From CAIQPS01 sp963783835 (GTDB lineage: Bacteria; Actinomycetota; Thermoleophilia; RBG-16-64-13), in NCBI GenBank assembly GCA_963783835.1, contig CAWAOX010000013.1, forward strand, positions 365,291 through 429,290: 64,000 nucleotides of DNA, read 5' to 3'. Under the pieces are notes generated by a model. It had not been told where the DNA came from. It ran no database searches and was given only the letters and a program-made list of their open reading frames with translations. Position numbers and translations under genes: made by a program. Of the stretch, positions 54,304 through 63,609 are shown piece by piece; the first letter of the stretch is position 1; each line of letters opens with the position of its first letter.

Positions 54304-55773
54304 CTACGACGGGTAGACCAGCTCTTTGATCGAGGCGGTCGTCTTGACGTCGGGCTGGCTGACGCTCGCCACGATGTTCAAGTCGTAGGGCCACTTGCCG
54401 GTGCCTTTGACCCACTGGCCGCCGGTGATCGGCTTGGTGGAGAAGTTGTAGAAGCCGGAGTACGGTTCCGGGTTGACGGTCCAGTCGACCGGGCCGCCGA
54501 TAGTCGTGATCTTGGTCTGTTTGGTGGCGGCGATGATCTCGTTCTTGTCGAGCGGGTTCTTGCACCGCGTGAGGATGTCGGTGAACACCTCGAACTGCCC
54601 GAAGAAGCAGACCGGCTGGGTCCACTGATCGCCCGTCTCGGTTTCCCACTGGTCGCAGATCTGCTGGGGCGTGACGCCCAGGAGCGAGCTGGTGTAAGGG
54701 AACTTGGGATGGAACCAGCACTCCACCGTCTGGCCGTCGCCCAGGTCGCCGAGAGCGTTGACGCCATCGGGGAAGAGCATGGCCTTGGCTTCGGTGGACA
54801 CCTTCGGCCGGAAGCCCTGCTGTACAGCCTGCTTCCAGAAGTTGGCGTAGTCCGGGGGCGTCGGGACGCCGTTGACGATCTCCACGCCTTCCTTGCGGAA
54901 CTGGCTGATGATGGCCGTGTAATCCTCGCTCCCGTTCTCATAACGGCCGGGATCCACGTACGTGTAGCCTTTGGCCTGGAATGCCGGTGGCAGACCGCCG
55001 GCGAACGCGAGACCGTCGGCGTCGTTGGGATAGAGCCCGCCGACGACCTTGTTGGTCTGGGTCATGTCCCACATGGCCACGAAGTTGGCCGTCATGTCCT
55101 TGAAGATGAACCAGGTATGCCAGGACCACTTGAAGCCACCTTCGGGCTGGCCCGCGTTCCAGGCGTCGCCCGGGCAGTCGTAGGTGATGCAGGGGCACTC
55201 GAGAGCCTCGCATTGATCGCGCACCGGAACCACGTTCGCGGCGCTGGCGCTTGCACCGATCATCATCACTTTTTCGTTCTGGATCAGGTCACCGGCTACC
55301 TGGGCGGCACGGTTGGAGTCGGACTGCATGTCCTGGGCGATGACGGTGAACTTGTGCTTCTTGCCGTCACCCATCACGATGCCGTCTTTCCAGACGTTCT
55401 TGTTGAAATAGTCCAGGTGCCAGCTGGCGGCCACACCGAATGCAGCCATGTTCCCCGTTATCGGGATCACGTAGCCGGCCTTGACCTCGTCGCCCATCTC
55501 CGGCCCGGCGCTTGCCGAGATCGTCGTCTCGCCGCCCGCGGCCGACGTGGTGGTCTCGCCGCCCGCGGCCGTGGTACCGGTCGCAGCGCTCGTCGTTGTC
55601 GAGGACTCCTCGGTCCCGCCGCAGGCTGCCAGCAGACCGCCCAGGCCCGCGCTCATGCCGATCGCTGCTCCCGCGACTCCCGCCACCTTGAGGAAATCAC
55701 GGCGACTGACGCACTCACGGGTCAGGGATCCACCTTCCGCTTCGATAGGATTCCTTGCGTCTTGTTCTGCCAT
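54304..55773 (-). CDS. Tat-exported ABC substrate-binding protein (branched-chain amino acid/urea type)
   Basis: 489 residues. The leader has SRRDFLKVAG (Tat) and a lipobox (LLAACGG), then a Thr/Ala-rich linker and a type I periplasmic-binding fold (KAGYVIPITGNMAAFGVAAS, then KVMMIGASASAANVVPVRDQ). No permease or ATPase genes of the Liv/Urt type are nearby, so it is an orphan. The ligand is unknown. Confidence 0.88.
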   Translation of the reverse strand: MAEQDARNPIEAEGGSLTRECVSRRDFLKVAGVAGAAIGMSAGLGGLLAACGGTEESSTTTSAATGTTAAGGETTTSAAGGETTISASAGPEMGDEVKAGYVIPITGNMAAFGVAASWHLDYFNKNVWKDGIVMGDGKKHKFTVIAQDMQSDSNRAAQVAGDLIQNEKVMMIGASASAANVVPVRDQCEALECPCITYDCPGDAWNAGQPEGGFKWSWHTWFIFKDMTANFVAMWDMTQTNKVVGGLYPNDADGLAFAGGLPPAFQAKGYTYVDPGRYENGSEDYTAIISQFRKEGVEIVNGVPTPPDYANFWKQAVQQGFRPKVSTEAKAMLFPDGVNALGDLGDGQTVECWFHPKFPYTSSLLGVTPQQICDQWETETGDQWTQPVCFFGQFEVFTDILTRCKNPLDKNEIIAATKQTKITTIGGPVDWTVNPEPYSGFYNFSTKPITGGQWVKGTGKWPYDLNIVASVSQPDVKTTASIKELVYPS

Positions 55774-55890
55774 GGATGCCTCTCCTTCACACGATCATCG
55801 CCTTGCCCATCCCCCAGATACAGCATACGCCGGGTTGCCGGACCCACCACCGTCAGGGAGCGGAGGGCACGACCCATCCCGCCAGACGGT

Positions 55891-55902
55891 ACGGATATCC
55901 GT
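55891..55902. promoter_or_regulatory. 12-bp palindrome ACGGATATCCGT between divergent genes
   Basis: A perfect palindrome midway between the substrate-binding protein gene and asd. Its role is unknown; a shared operator is one possibility. Confidence 0.25.
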
Positions 55903-55973
55903 TAAGTAGTGCGGCTACGCCATACGGCCTGATGTTAGAATCTCCTCTCAGTAGTTTGGCGCGAGGAGGGGTA

Positions 55974-57002
55974 GTGAGCAGGGAGTATCGGGTAGCGGTA
56001 GTGGGCGCGACAGGCGCCGTCGGGCGAGCGATGCGCAGCATCCTCGCCGAGCGTGACTTTCCCGTCAAGCAGCTGGTGGCTCTCGCGACCGCCAAGTCGG
56101 CCGGCATGAAGCTCGACTACCGGGGCGATGAGGTCATCTGCCAGGAACTCACTCCGGAGAGCTTCAAGGGCATCGACCTGGCCCTCTTCTCCGCCGGCGG
56201 CGGCACCTCGCTCACGTTCGCGCCCATGGCGCGCGACGCGGGCTGCGTGGTGGTCGACAACTCCTCGGCCTGGCGCATGGATCCCGGCGTACCCCTGGTG
56301 GTTCCCGAGGTCAACCCGGACGACGTCGATTGGCACAAGGGGATCATCGCCAACCCCAACTGCTCCACCATCCAGATGGTGGTCGTGATGAAGCCGCTCC
56401 ATGACGACGTGCCCATCACCCGGGTGATCGTCTCGACCTACCAGGCGGTCTCCGGGACCGGCGCGAAAGCCATCAACGAGCTGATCCAGCAGACGGGCAA
56501 GCTGCTGGCCGGCGAGGAACCGGAGGTCTTGGTCTACCCCCACCAGATCGCCTTCAACTGCCTGCCGCACATCGACGTGTTCCTCGAGGATGGCTACACC
56601 AAAGAGGAGCGCAAGATGGTGGATGAGACCAAGAAGATCATGGGCGACGATCGTATTGCCGTCAGCGCCACCTGCGTGCGCGTCCCCGTCCAGAACAGTC
56701 ATTCTGAGGCCCTCAACCTGGAGTTCGCGGCGCCCATGAGCGTCGAGCGCGCGCGCGAACTGCTGGCCAAAGCTCCCGGCGTCCAATTGATGGACGACGT
56801 GGCCAACAAGGTCTACCCGATGCCGATCATCGCTTCGGGCAAGGACGACACTTACGTGGGTCGCATCCGCCGCGACCCGACCGTCGCCAACGGGCTCAAC
56901 CTGTGGGTGGTGGCCGACAACCTGCGCAAAGGAGCCGCGCTCAACGCCGTCCAGATAGCGGAGCTCCTGGCCGAGCGCGATCTGGTGAGAGTCCCCCGGT
57001 AG
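55974..57002 (+). CDS. asd: Aspartate-semialdehyde dehydrogenase
   Basis: 342 residues from the GTG at 55974 following GAGGAGGGG. The NADP loop YRVAVVGATGAVGRAMRSIL, catalytic Cys in IIANPNCSTIQMVVVMKPLH and substrate motif YQAVSGTGAKAINEL are intact. It converts aspartyl phosphate to the semialdehyde, directly after aspartate kinase in the pathway. In many actinobacteria it directly follows ask; here six kilobases separate them. Confidence 0.94.
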   Translation: MSREYRVAVVGATGAVGRAMRSILAERDFPVKQLVALATAKSAGMKLDYRGDEVICQELTPESFKGIDLALFSAGGGTSLTFAPMARDAGCVVVDNSSAWRMDPGVPLVVPEVNPDDVDWHKGIIANPNCSTIQMVVVMKPLHDDVPITRVIVSTYQAVSGTGAKAINELIQQTGKLLAGEEPEVLVYPHQIAFNCLPHIDVFLEDGYTKEERKMVDETKKIMGDDRIAVSATCVRVPVQNSHSEALNLEFAAPMSVERARELLAKAPGVQLMDDVANKVYPMPIIASGKDDTYVGRIRRDPTVANGLNLWVVADNLRKGAALNAVQIAELLAERDLVRVPR

Positions 57003-57060
57003 AGAGATCTTCGCGCTGTCCCGATCGCGAAGACGCAGAAAGTGGCTGATCGCGGCGGCG

Positions 57061-57873
57061 GTGGTCGCCGCCGCCGTGGCGGTGTTGGTGGCCTACTCTT
57101 TCGCCGAGATGTACCGGCTCGAGGTGAAGGAATACACGTACGAGAGCCCGGATGTGCCTCCCGCATTCGACGGGGCCCGGATCGTCCTGCTCACCGACAT
57201 CCACCGGTCGTTCTACTTCTCGCAGGAGCGGGTGGGCCGGCTGGTAGACCGGGTCAACGAGATGGTTCCCGATCTGGTCGTGCTTGGGGGCGACTACGTC
57301 TACGGAAGCAAGGACTACGAGCAGTCAGCCTTTGACGAGCTCGACCGCCTTACGGCCCGGCTTGGGATCTTCGCGGTACTCGGCAACCATGACTACGCTC
57401 ACCCCCCGGGCGGCGGGAACGACCCCGCGCCGACACTGGAAGCTATCACCGACGCGAACATCACTCCGCTCGACAACAGCGGGGTCTGGATCGAGAACTC
57501 CGGGCAACGCTTCCGGCTGGCCGGAGTGAGCGATCTTCAGCAGGGACACGCGCGGGCCGAGCCCGGCCTCGAGGCGACGACTCCGGGCGATCTCGTCGTG
57601 CTCGCCTCGCACGAGCCCGATTTCGCGGAGAAGCTGCAACCCGGCTGGGTGGACCTCATGCTGTCCGGTCACACCCACGGAGGTCAGCTCACGTTCTTCG
57701 GACTGTGGGCGCCCGTGGTGGGCAGCGATTATGGCCAGAAATACCGGACGGGAATGGTGACGAGCGGGTCGACGACGGTGGTCGTCTCGAACGGCATCGG
57801 CGCGATCTTTCCTCCTCTGCGGTTCTTCGCCCGGCCCCAGATCGTCGTGATCACACTGGAGAAGACCGGCTAG
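57061..57873 (+). CDS. Metallophosphoesterase (YkuE/YaeI-like), membrane anchored
   Basis: At least 270 residues. A hydrophobic anchor (AAAVVAAAVAVLVAYSF) begins upstream of the GTG at 57061, so translation may start earlier from a non-standard codon or an indel may hide the start. Metal motifs are complete: LLTDIHRS, LGGDYVYGS, LGNHDYA, LASHEPD and LSGHTHGGQ. Such enzymes hydrolyse phosphodiesters, often of lipids such as UDP-diacylglucosamine relatives. It follows asd by about 60 bp. Confidence 0.85.
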   Translation: MVAAAVAVLVAYSFAEMYRLEVKEYTYESPDVPPAFDGARIVLLTDIHRSFYFSQERVGRLVDRVNEMVPDLVVLGGDYVYGSKDYEQSAFDELDRLTARLGIFAVLGNHDYAHPPGGGNDPAPTLEAITDANITPLDNSGVWIENSGQRFRLAGVSDLQQGHARAEPGLEATTPGDLVVLASHEPDFAEKLQPGWVDLMLSGHTHGGQLTFFGLWAPVVGSDYGQKYRTGMVTSGSTTVVVSNGIGAIFPPLRFFARPQIVVITLEKTG

Positions 57874-57959
57874 GGAACGCGCGGGCGACCGCTCGCCGAG
57901 AGCCCCTCTCCACCTTTCGCCCTATGGCCGCATCGGCCTCACTCGGCTACCCTTGACGC

Positions 57960-59222
57960 ATGAGAGATAGACGCCCATTGTTCGACCTGCTCTCCACCGA
58001 GAGGTTCCCTCAGATCGAGCACGAGACCGTCCTCCCCGCCCGGCCGGGCCGGCCCGCGGAACTGCCCCACGACCTGCATCTGCAGATCGTGGACGCGCTC
58101 GCGGCCCAAGGCATCAAGCGCCTTTGGACCCACCAGGCCGAGTGTTGGAACGCCGGCCGGCGGGGCGAGGACTTCATGGTCACGACCGGCACCGCTTCGG
58201 GCAAGAGTCTGTGCTTCAACCTGCCGGTGCTCGACGGCCTGCTTCGCGATCCCCACGCCCGGGCTATCTACCTCTACCCCACCAAGGCACTCGCCCAGGA
58301 CCAGTTGCGCCGCATCCGCTTCCTCGCCGGCAGGCAGGTGGAGACCGCCACCTACGACGGCGACACGCCGACCGCGGCCCGCCAGGTGGCCAGGCAAAAA
58401 GCCCGAGTGCTCCTCACCAATCCGGACATGATCCACGTCAGTCTCCTACCCCGGCACGAGCTCTGGGACGACTTCTTCTACAACCTCCGCTACGTGGTCA
58501 TCGACGAAGCCCACACCTACCGAGGGGTCTTCGGCAGCAACGTGGCCAATGTCCTCCGCCGTCTCCGGCGGGTCGCTTCGTTCTACGGAGCGGAGCCGCG
58601 ATTCATCCTGGCCTCCGCCACCATCCGGAACGCGCGCGAACATGCCACTAACCTGACCGGAGTGGAGGTGACCCACATCAGCGGCGACGGAGCTCCCGTC
58701 GGGGCCCGCAAGATCGTGTTCTGGGAGCCGCCCCTGGTGGAGGACGAGCTGAACGTGCGGCGCAGTCCCACGACCGAGGCGGCCGATCTGCTGGCCGAAC
58801 TGGTCCGCAACCAGGTGCGCTCCATCTGCTTCACCAAGTCCCGCAGGACCGCCGAGCTCATCTATCAGCTCACGGCGGAGCGGCTCAAGGAGATCGACGC
58901 CGGTCTCGCTCATCGGCTCTCTCCCTACCGTGCCGGCTACACCCCCGAGCAGCGCCGGAGCATAGAGATAAAGCTGTTCGGCGGGCAGCTTCTGGCGGTC
59001 GTCTGCACCAGCGCGCTCGAACTGGGCATCGACATCGGCGCTCTCGATGCCGCCATCACCGTCGGCTATCCCGGGACGATGGCGAGCCTGTGGCAGCAAT
59101 GGGGCCGAGCCGGTAGGGGCAAGGGTGAGAGCCTGGGCATCTTCATTGCCGGCAACGACGCCCTCGAGCAGTTCTTCGTCAACCATCCCGAGATGCTCCT
59201 GGAGCGTCAATCGACCAATTAA
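57960..59222 (+). CDS. DEAD/DEAH helicase (YprA/MrfA-like), truncated at 3' end
   Basis: 420 residues as written; the family usually runs 700-800. Motifs present: Q-like HQAECWNAG, Walker A VTTGTASGKSLCFNLP, DEAH (VVIDEAHTY), ASAT (motif III), TSALELGIDIG and QQWGRAGRG (motif VI). The C-terminal domain, including the four-Cys zinc motif of MrfA-type proteins, is absent. The reading stops at LLERQSTN where the sequence changes character, so the truncation marks a contig junction. These helicases act in DNA repair. Confidence 0.85.
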   Translation: MRDRRPLFDLLSTERFPQIEHETVLPARPGRPAELPHDLHLQIVDALAAQGIKRLWTHQAECWNAGRRGEDFMVTTGTASGKSLCFNLPVLDGLLRDPHARAIYLYPTKALAQDQLRRIRFLAGRQVETATYDGDTPTAARQVARQKARVLLTNPDMIHVSLLPRHELWDDFFYNLRYVVIDEAHTYRGVFGSNVANVLRRLRRVASFYGAEPRFILASATIRNAREHATNLTGVEVTHISGDGAPVGARKIVFWEPPLVEDELNVRRSPTTEAADLLAELVRNQVRSICFTKSRRTAELIYQLTAERLKEIDAGLAHRLSPYRAGYTPEQRRSIEIKLFGGQLLAVVCTSALELGIDIGALDAAITVGYPGTMASLWQQWGRAGRGKGESLGIFIAGNDALEQFFVNHPEMLLERQSTN

Positions 59223-59246
59223 CAGCAATTCCCTTGGGGGGAAACG
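59205..59246. other. Probable chimeric junction between actinobacterial and alphaproteobacterial DNA
   Basis: To the left the YprA-like helicase is cut off mid-protein. To the right gene content, repeats and codon style become Bradyrhizobium-like. A typical alphaproteobacterial leader (TTGGGGGGAAACG) precedes the SDR start at 59247. No integrase, IS end or att-like repeat is seen here. Confidence 0.7.
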
Positions 59247-60119
59247 ATGTTCAAAGATCAGCTTCTGGCGGGCCGGCGCATCCTCGTCACCGGCGGCGGT
59301 ACCGGTCTCGGCAAATCCATGGCGGCGAAATTCCTCAGCCTCGGCGCCGAGGTGCATATCTGCGGCCGCCGCAAGGGCGTGTGCGACGACACCGCTACCG
59401 AACTGATGGACCTTACGGCGGCAAGGTGATGACCTATGGCGTCGACATCCGCGATTCCGCCGCGGTCGACCACATGGTCGAGACCATCTTCGACGAAGGC
59501 CCGCTCACCGATCTGATCAACAATGCCGCCGGCAATTTCATCTCGCGCACCGAGGAACTGTCGCCGCGCGGTTTTGACGCAGTCGCCAACATCGTGATGC
59601 ACGGCACCTTCTATGTGACGCATGCGGTGGGCAAGCGCTGGATCGCCGGCGGCCATCGCGGCAACGTGGTGTCGATCACCACCACCTGGGTGCGCAACGG
59701 CAGCCCCTATGTGGTGCCCTCGGCGATGAGCAAATCGGCGATCCACGCCATGACGATGTCGCTCGCCGCCGAATGGGGCCGCTACGGCATCCGGCTCAAC
59801 ACCATCGCGCCCGGCGAAATCCCGACCGAGGGCATGAGCAAGCGGATCAAGCCCGGCGACGAGGCCGGCGCCCGCACCAAGGCGGTCAATCCGATGGGCC
59901 GGGTCGGCACCATGGAGGAGTTGCAGAACGTCGCCACCTTCCTGATTTCCGGCGGCTGCGACTGGATCACCGGCGAAACCATCGCCATGGACGGCGGCGC
60001 AGGCGCTCGCGATGGGCGGCAATTTCTATCAGCTGCGCGACTGGAGCAACGCCGACTGGGAACAGGCGCGTGCCTCGATCAAGGCGCAGAACGAGAAGGA
60101 CCGCGCGCAGAGAGGATAG
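59247..60119 (+). CDS. SDR family oxidoreductase (2,4-dienoyl-CoA reductase-like), frameshifted
   Basis: Starts MFKDQLLAGRRILVTGGGTG with the SDR cofactor motif TGGGTGLG. It breaks near 59405, resumes as GGKVMTYGVDIRDSAAVDHM with NNAAG and SITTTWVRNG, and breaks again near 60003 before ALAMGGNFYQLRDWSNADWE and the end at 60119. Restored length is about 290 residues. Relatives in Bradyrhizobium-type bacteria act in fatty-acid beta-oxidation, consistent with neighbours. Confidence 0.8.
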
Positions 60120-60139
60120 CTCGCGCGAGGCGCTGCTCA

Positions 60140-60250
60140 CCAATCGTTGTCGTCCCCGCGCACGCGGGGATCCAGTATTCCAGAGCGCTGCGTTTCTTGC
60201 TGCGGCTCTCCGGAGTACTGGATCGCCCGGTCAAGCCGGGCGACGACGGT
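60140..60250. repeat. Rhizobiales-type palindromic intergenic repeat, copy 1
   Basis: Contains GTCCCCGCGCACGCGGGGAT followed by CCAGTATTCCAGAG, and on the far side AGTACTGGAT and CGCCCGGTCAAGCCGGGCGA. This arrangement is a common dispersed element in Bradyrhizobium/Rhodopseudomonas genomes. It lies between convergent or tandem genes and is not coding. The stretch 60120-60386 holds nothing else. Confidence 0.65.
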
Positions 60251-60386
60251 ACTTGGCGCGTCGCGCTCCAATGCACCGCGCGCCCTTAGTCCTTCTAACG
60301 CCCCGCTCCGGCTTGTCTTTGTCTCCCGAAGCGCGGCAGACTCTCCCGCAACGACAACTAACTAACAACACCGTCGGGGAGTTGAA

Positions 60387-61965
60387 ATGTCCATCTCGCA
60401 GCAGGCCGCCACGCTGGCCGAGGTCGTTCGCCTCCAGGCGGAGGCGCGCGGCGAGCAGACCGCGTTCGAATTCGAGGGCGCGCACCACCTCCTTCGCCGC
60501 GTTCGACCGCCACACCAACCAGGTCGCCCATGCGCTGAAGGCGATGGGCGTCGAGCCCGGCCAGCGCATCGCCTATCTCGGCAAGAACAGCGAGGTGTTT
60601 TTCGAACTGCTGCTCGGCGCGATGAAGGCCCGCGTGGTGACGACGCCGGTGAACTGGCGGCTCGCCGGGCCGGAAGTGGTCTTCATCGTCGAGGACTGCC
60701 AGGCCGTGGCGCTGTTCGTCGGCCGCGAATTCGTCGACGAGGCGCGACGGCTCAAGGAGCAGATGCCGCACCTCAAGACCATCATCACCACCGAAGGCGG
60801 CGCGCCGGAGTGGCAGGATTTTGCGGCGTGGCGCGATGCGCAGCCCGAGACCGACCCCGGCGTCGAGGTCGCCGAAAACGACGTCGCGATCCAGCTCTAC
60901 ACCTCCGGCACCACCGGCCACCCCAAGGGCGCGATGCTGTCGCCACCGCAACATGCTGACGCTGGTGCGCGCCGGCGGCGGCGAGCCGCCGGAATGGAAC
61001 AGATGGAGCGCCGACGACGTCTCGCTGGTGGCGATGCCGATCTTCCATATCGGCGGCTCCGGCTGGGGCATCCTCGGCCTCGTGCACGGCGCCAAGGGCG
61101 TGATCGCCCGCGAATTCGAGCCGCACAAGGTGCTGGATTTCTTCGAGCACACGGCATCACCAAGCTGTTCATGGTGCCGGCGGCGATGCAGTTCGTGGTG
61201 CGGCAATCGCGCGCGCTGCACATGGATTTCTCGAGACTGCGCTACATGATGTACGGCGCCTCGCCGATCCCGGCGGCGCTGCTCAAGGAATGCATCGAAG
61301 TGTTCAAATGCGGCTTCGTGCAGATGTACGGCATGACCGAGACCACCGGCACCATCGTCGCGCTGGCGCCGGAGGATCACGTCATCGGCTCGGAGAAGAT
61401 GCGCTCCGCCGGCAAGGCGCTGGCCGGCGTCGAACTGGCGATCCTCGATCCCGACGGCAAGCCGTTGCCGCCGCGCGAGGTCGGCGAGATCGCCACCCGC
61501 TCCGGCTCCAACATGATCGGCTACTGGAACCTGCCGGAAGCGACCGCCAAAACCATCGACGGCGACAACTGGCTGCGCACCGGCGACGCCGGCTATCTGG
61601 ATGAAGAGGGCTATCTCTACATCCACGACCGCATCAAGGACATGATCATCTCCGGCGGCGAGAACATCTACCCGGCCGAAGTCGAGAGCGCGCTGTGCGA
61701 CCATCCCGACATCGCCGAAGTCGCGGTGATCGGCATGCCCGACGACAAATGGGGCGAAGCGGTGAAGGCCATGGTGGTGATGAAGCCGGGCAAGCAACTG
61801 ACCGCGCACGACATCATCGTCTTCGCCCACGAGCGCATCGCCAAATTCAAGACCCCGCGCTCGATCGAATTCCTGGAAGCGCTGCCGCGCAACGGCTCCG
61901 GCAAGATTTTGCGGCGGCAATTGCGCGAGCCCTATTGGGTGGGCAAGGACCGGCAGGTGAATTGA
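60387..61965 (+). CDS. Acyl-CoA synthetase (AMP-forming), multiply frameshifted
   Basis: Begins MSISQQAATLAEVVRLQAEA; frames change near 60480, 60945 and 61150. Joined, it has the AMP-binding P-loop YTSGTTGHPKGAM, YGASPIPAALLKECIE, QMYGMTETTGTIVAL, TGDAGYLDEEGYLYIHDRIK and the catalytic Lys region NGSGKILRRQLR. It activates fatty acids as acyl-CoA. Length about 520 residues. The breaks fall in otherwise well conserved positions, so indel errors are likely. Confidence 0.82.
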
Positions 61966-61969
61966 TTAT

Positions 61970-62090
61970 CCTCCGTTGTCGTCACCCGCGAAGGCGGGTG
62001 ACCCAGTATTCCAGAGGCCGCGGAGATTGAACGGACAAGCTGCGGCGTACTGGATACCCCGCCTTCGCGGGGTATGACGGCACAGTGCGT
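61970..62090. repeat. Rhizobiales-type palindromic intergenic repeat, copy 2
   Basis: TCACCCGCGAAGGCGGGTGA, CCAGTATTCCAGAG, then GTACTGGATACCCCGCCTTC and GCGGGGTATGACG. Same architecture as the element at 60.1 kb, between the ends of two convergent genes. Confidence 0.65.
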
Positions 62091-62112
62091 GGCGGCGAGG
62101 CGCTCCACACAC

Positions 62113-63387
62113 TCAATGCTTCCCCGCCCCCATATAGCCAAACAGGTATCCCGCGACCTTGCGCATCTGGATCTCCTCGGAGCCTTCGGTGATGCGGTAG
62201 CGGCGGTGGTGGCGGTAGATGTGTTCGAACGGCTTGTGGCGCGAATAGCCGATGCCGCCATGCACCTGCATCGCCCGGTCGGCGGCCTCGCAGCACAGGC
62301 GGTTCGCCCAGTAATTGCACATCGAGACCTTGTCGGAGAGCTTGCGCTCGATCTGCGCCTGGGTGCAGCTGGTCCATCTCCCAGGCGGTCTTGTGGATCA
62401 GCAGCCGCAGCATTTCGGCCTGCGTCGCCAGCTCGACGAGCGGGAACTGGATCGCCTGGTTCTCGGCCAGCGCCTTGCCGAACGGCTTGCGCTCGCGCGC
62501 GTATTTGACGCTTTCGTCGATGCAGTAGAGCGCCGCGCCCAGCGAAGATGCCGCCTGGCGGATGCGGTTCTCGTGCACGAAGCACTGCGCCAGCGAAAGG
62601 CCGCGGCCGACCTCGCCGAACAGCGCGTCGTCCGGCACCCAGACATCGGTGAAGCTGACGGCGCGGGTGATCGGTCGGCATGTTGAAGGTCCACATGTAC
62701 TCCTCGACCTTCACGCCCGGGCGTGTCGGCCGGCACGAGGAAGCAGGTGATGCCGCGCGCGTCGCCGTCCTTGCCCGTGGTGCGCGCGAACAGCATGCAG
62801 TGGGTGGCGACATGCATGCCGGTGATCCACATCTTCTCGCCGTCGATCGATCCAGCCATTAGCCGTCGCGCGTCGCGGACGGCGCTGGTTTCCATATGGG
62901 TGGCGTCCGAGCCGTGGTCGGGCTCGGTCAGGCCGAAGCGGATGCGGTAGGTGCCGGTGAGCGAGCCGTCGATCTCTCCTTCTGCTCGTCGGTGCCGAAG
63001 TGGTCGAGCATGGTGACGAACGGGAAGTTGCCGACGATCGAGTGCTCGTTCTGCAGATCGTTGTGGAGGCCGAGGCCCTTGGCCGCGAGATGCTCGCGGA
63101 TCACCGCCATCGCGAGGTTGGTGCCGACCTTGCCGCCGTAGTCCTTCGGGAGCGCGAAGCGCAGATGGCCCGCCTTGTCGGCGCGGTGCTTGGCCTCGCG
63201 CAGCAGCGCCTCCCATTCGTGGCGCGGCAGGCCGCCATTCTCCCAATCGGTGCGCGCACATTCGCGGCGGTGGTCGAAGAAGCGGATGTTGTCGTCGCTG
63301 TCCTCGAGCGGCTTGATCTCGCCCTCGATGAAGGCGTCGAGTTCGTCGAGATAGGCTGCAGGTCGGCTTGGGAAGATTGAAATCCAT
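62113..63387 (-). CDS. Acyl-CoA dehydrogenase, multiply frameshifted
   Basis: Reading in the minus direction: MDFNLPKPT start at 63387, DWENGG and DKAGHLRFALP pieces, MAVIREHLAAKGLGLHNDLQ and GNFPFVTMLDHFGTDEQKE, TYRIRFGLTEPDHGSDATHM (flavin/substrate site), DGEKMWITGMHVATHCMLFA, LFGEVGRGLSLAQCFVHENR, and the end MQVHGGIGYSRHKPFEHIYR with TEGSEEIQMRKVAGYLFGYM. At least four frame changes. Full length about 415 residues. It would oxidise acyl-CoA in beta-oxidation. Confidence 0.8.
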
Positions 63388-63609
63388 GGCGGTTTCTCCC
63401 GGCGATATCGTGTGTTGTTGATTTGCGTTTAGGCGCTACGCAGCGCTCCTGCTCGGATCGATTAAGGAGAGAAGACCACGCCCAAGTCAAGCAAGCGAAT
63501 AGCGCTTGGCACGCACGGTCGCCCCGCGTAATTGGATGGTATCGGACGCCTCGCTGGCGCCAGTATCGCGGCCATATTCTCCGCCGCAGAAAATCGAACG
63601 GGAGCAAAC
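63388..63609. promoter_or_regulatory. Divergent intergenic region, alphaproteobacterial part
   Basis: 222 bp between the acyl-CoA dehydrogenase and the enoyl-CoA hydratase. GGAG at 63600 is the ribosome binding site of the latter. I see no small gene in it. Confidence 0.4.
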
